DNA from: Cyanobacteriota bacterium | GTDB lineage: Bacteria > Cyanobacteriota > Cyanobacteriia > Leptolyngbyales > Leptolyngbyaceae | Direction: 5' to 3' | Assembly (NCBI GenBank): GCA_027482985.1 | Contig: JAIXVO010000104.1 | Coordinates: forward strand, 1-7,328 | DNA length: 7,328 bases | Shown: piece by piece, positions 5,481 through 7,328 of the stretch | Position numbering within the stretch: the stretch's first letter is position 1 | Layout of the letters: the number at the start of each line of letters is the position of its first letter | Translations under genes and position numbers: made by a program | Notes under the pieces: generated by a model | Told to the model about the DNA's origin: nothing | Seen by the model: only the letters and a program-made list of their open reading frames with translations | Databases searched by the model: none

Positions 5481-7328
5481 CTAGCTTGCCAGTTGTTGCA
5501 GTTGGTTGAGATAGTGGCGAATAGCTGGGGATAGCGCTGTGAAATGAATGTAGAAACTATCGTCAGGAGCGGGTTTGGGCAACACTTTGGCATAAAAATC
5601 TTCCTGCTGAGAAGGTGCGGTGGCATTGCCAAAGGAGAGTTTGAGATTCGTTAAAGGGTCAGGTCGCGTTTGCACTGAGGCGATCGCGGATTGCCGAATT
5701 AAAGCTTCTCGATCAGAGAGTTGAATGATTTGCGCATCGTAACAGCGATCGCCAATGTGTTTGCTTTCCAAGGTGACATAACGTACCGGAATCGCTTCGG
5801 TTAAATCCCGATATTGCTCGACCAATTGGGGTAAACATAAGTGATGGGTGCCACCAATGCCCCCAATTTCGTAGAGTTTAATCGGCTGCGGTATCCCTTT
5901 CATTTGAACTTGTTGAGTGGTCAGCACCTGCACTAAATCACCCACTTCTGACATCACCGCTTCAGAGACTAAAATTTGTCCGCCGACCGTGCAGGACTCA
6001 ATGCGATAGGTGAGGTTGACAGGACTCCCGACCACGCCATACTTGGTGCGTTTTTCAGAGCCTAAATTTCCGACCACCACTTCCCCCGTATGCACGCCAA
6101 TTCCCATCTCCAGGGGCGCAAATCCCCAGGCTTGGATCTGGGCATTCACGGGAACCATGGCCTGTTGCATGGCGATCGCACAGGCGATCGCGCGTTCGGT
6201 ATCGTCGGTGCGGAGCGTGGGTGCGCCAAATAAGGCCAGAATGCCATCGCCCATAAACTCATCAATCGTGCCATCGTATTGGGTGATCACATCCGCCATA
6301 TATTCCAGATAAAAGTTCAAAATTTTGATCACTTCTTCCGGCTGCAACCGCTCGGCTGTGGCGGTGAAGCCGCGTAGATCGGAGGTGAGAATGGTGATTT
6401 TGCGACGTTCTCCCCCCAGCGCTAAACCATCAGGTGTTTCTAATAAATTCGTGACGACTTCATTACTCAAATAGCGACCAAAGACATGTCGAATTAAAGT
6501 GTTTTTGTTCTCCAATTCTCGATTTGCTTGAGCCAGTCCTTCGGTGCGATCGCGAACTTTTTGTTCCAATGTTTCAAACGATGCTTTCAGTTGCTCCGTC
6601 ATACTCGAAAAGGAATCGGCCAGTTCCCCAATTTCATCTGCTCGTTGAATCGGTAGCTTTTGACTCCAGTGACCGTTTGCCAGTTCTTTCGCAGCTTGAT
6701 TCAAATGCAAAATCGGTTTGACAATCCAGCGCGAAGTCCGTAAGCCGATGATGGTCGCCACCACCGCCGATAGTACACACAGCAACACCGTAACAGTCGT
6801 GGTGGCCTGAATCTGTCCCATGAAGTCGGCTTCGGGCACGACGACGACAATCAGCCAGTCTAACCCCCACCGATCGCGCAGTGGCGTGACTTGCAGAAAT
6901 TGCCGCGCCCCTTTGATGTCAAAATCAAAGCCTTGAGGCTGCTGAATCTGTTGCCAGTTGCGGAACTGTTGCTCTAAATGTTGAGCACTGAGCCGAATTA
7001 AATAACTATCACTGGCAGCGGCTTTAATGCGATAAGTCTGGTCGCCCACAATCTTGTAAGTGGGATCGGCGGTCGAAGTGGCCACCAGCATCCCCGATCG
7101 CTCAATGATAAACACCTGACCCGATTGACCAATTTTGAGTCGCTGTAAAAACTCATTAACTTGCGAAAAAATAAAGTCACTGCCCAACACCCCACGCAAC
7201 TGCTGGTTGGCATCATAAATGGGCTTAACTGCGGTGATCGCCAAGGCTTTGGTACTGATATCGGGGTAAATTTCGCTCCAGGTGGGTTGCCCATGCTGAA
7301 CGGCAGTTTGATACCAGGGACGCTGACG
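5481..7328 (-). CDS. Cache-HAMP class III adenylate/guanylate cyclase, 5' end outside the window
   Basis: The frame is open to the window edge, giving 615 residues before TAG (5483-5481); the TTG at 7244 is an internal Leu codon, not a start. Numbering from the edge: 1-165, C-terminal part of an extracytoplasmic Cache sensor (it begins RPWY, then PTWSEIY, then a second PAS-like lobe); about 178-196, a transmembrane helix; 197-250, HAMP linker (KPI, DEIGELADSF); 251-280, coiled-coil signalling helix with EQKVRDRTEGL; about 308-490, class III cyclase domain; 499-615, C-terminal extension resembling a degenerate PilZ barrel. Both metal-binding Asp residues are present (D317 in SDLRGF, D361 in FMGDG), as are the transition-state Asn438 and Arg442 (VNLTYR). 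The purine-selecting residues are unusual: Glu357 where adenylate cyclases have Lys, and Ser435 in place of Asp/Thr. It probably converts ATP or GTP to a cyclic nucleotide at the inner membrane in response to an external ligand. It converges on the pseudogene region, with no T-run terminator seen after its stop. Confidence 0.93.
   Translation of the reverse strand, partial: RQRPWYQTAVQHGQPTWSEIYPDISTKALAITAVKPIYDANQQLRGVLGSDFIFSQVNEFLQRLKIGQSGQVFIIERSGMLVATSTADPTYKIVGDQTYRIKAAASDSYLIRLSAQHLEQQFRNWQQIQQPQGFDFDIKGARQFLQVTPLRDRWGLDWLIVVVVPEADFMGQIQATTTVTVLLCVLSAVVATIIGLRTSRWIVKPILHLNQAAKELANGHWSQKLPIQRADEIGELADSFSSMTEQLKASFETLEQKVRDRTEGLAQANRELENKNTLIRHVFGRYLSNEVVTNLLETPDGLALGGERRKITILTSDLRGFTATAERLQPEEVIKILNFYLEYMADVITQYDGTIDEFMGDGILALFGAPTLRTDDTERAIACAIAMQQAMVPVNAQIQAWGFAPLEMGIGVHTGEVVVGNLGSEKRTKYGVVGSPVNLTYRIESCTVGGQILVSEAVMSEVGDLVQVLTTQQVQMKGIPQPIKLYEIGGIGGTHHLCLPQLVEQYRDLTEAIPVRYVTLESKHIGDRCYDAQIIQLSDREALIRQSAIASVQTRPDPLTNLKLSFGNATAPSQQEDFYAKVLPKPAPDDSFYIHFTALSPAIRHYLNQLQQLAS

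Noticed and set aside
7242..7244. TTG at 7244 as the start of the cyclase gene
   Set aside because: The frame stays open to the window edge and the upstream residues (RPWY, PTWSEIY) are typical Cache-domain sequence, so this is an internal Leu codon.

Overview
The window looks like a chromosomal segment of a cyanobacterium. The palindrome GCGATCGC (HIP1) occurs at least 17 times in 7.3 kb, which is typical of many cyanobacteria. The protein sequences also have a cyanobacterial character: an MnmG of the usual cyanobacterial type, a Uma2-family protein, a Sll0529-like thiamine-diphosphate enzyme and a Cache-HAMP nucleotide cyclase. The genus cannot be fixed from the sequence alone. No tRNA, rRNA, CRISPR array or insertion sequence was seen.

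Layout. Positions 1-108 hold the last 35 codons of an upstream plus-strand gene, possibly a VOC/glyoxalase-fold protein. The gap 109-279 carries two adjacent perfect or near-perfect hairpins; the first ends in a T-run and resembles an intrinsic terminator. Positions 280-2535 (or 325-2535) encode a phosphoketolase/transketolase-like ThDP enzyme. A 79-bp convergent gap with a 12-bp hairpin separates it from a minus-strand pair: mnmG (5100-3193) followed by a Uma2-family gene (3196-2615). That pair overlaps by ATGA, and a strong Shine-Dalgarno for the second gene lies inside the end of mnmG. Positions 5101-5480 contain the upstream region of mnmG, with two closely spaced HIP1 sites, and what looks like the frameshifted remnant of a small secreted protein. 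From 5481 to the window edge lies the C-terminal 615 residues of a membrane-anchored class III nucleotide cyclase on the minus strand; its start is outside the window.

The genes do not form one pathway. They cover central carbon metabolism, tRNA wobble-uridine modification (with a passenger-like Uma2 gene) and cyclic-nucleotide signalling. The points that most merit a second look are the paired leader hairpins before the ThDP enzyme, the mosaic sequence of that enzyme, the Glu/Ser purine-selecting residues and degenerate PilZ-like tail of the cyclase, and the broken signal-peptide gene. Nothing here clearly amounts to a new multi-gene system.
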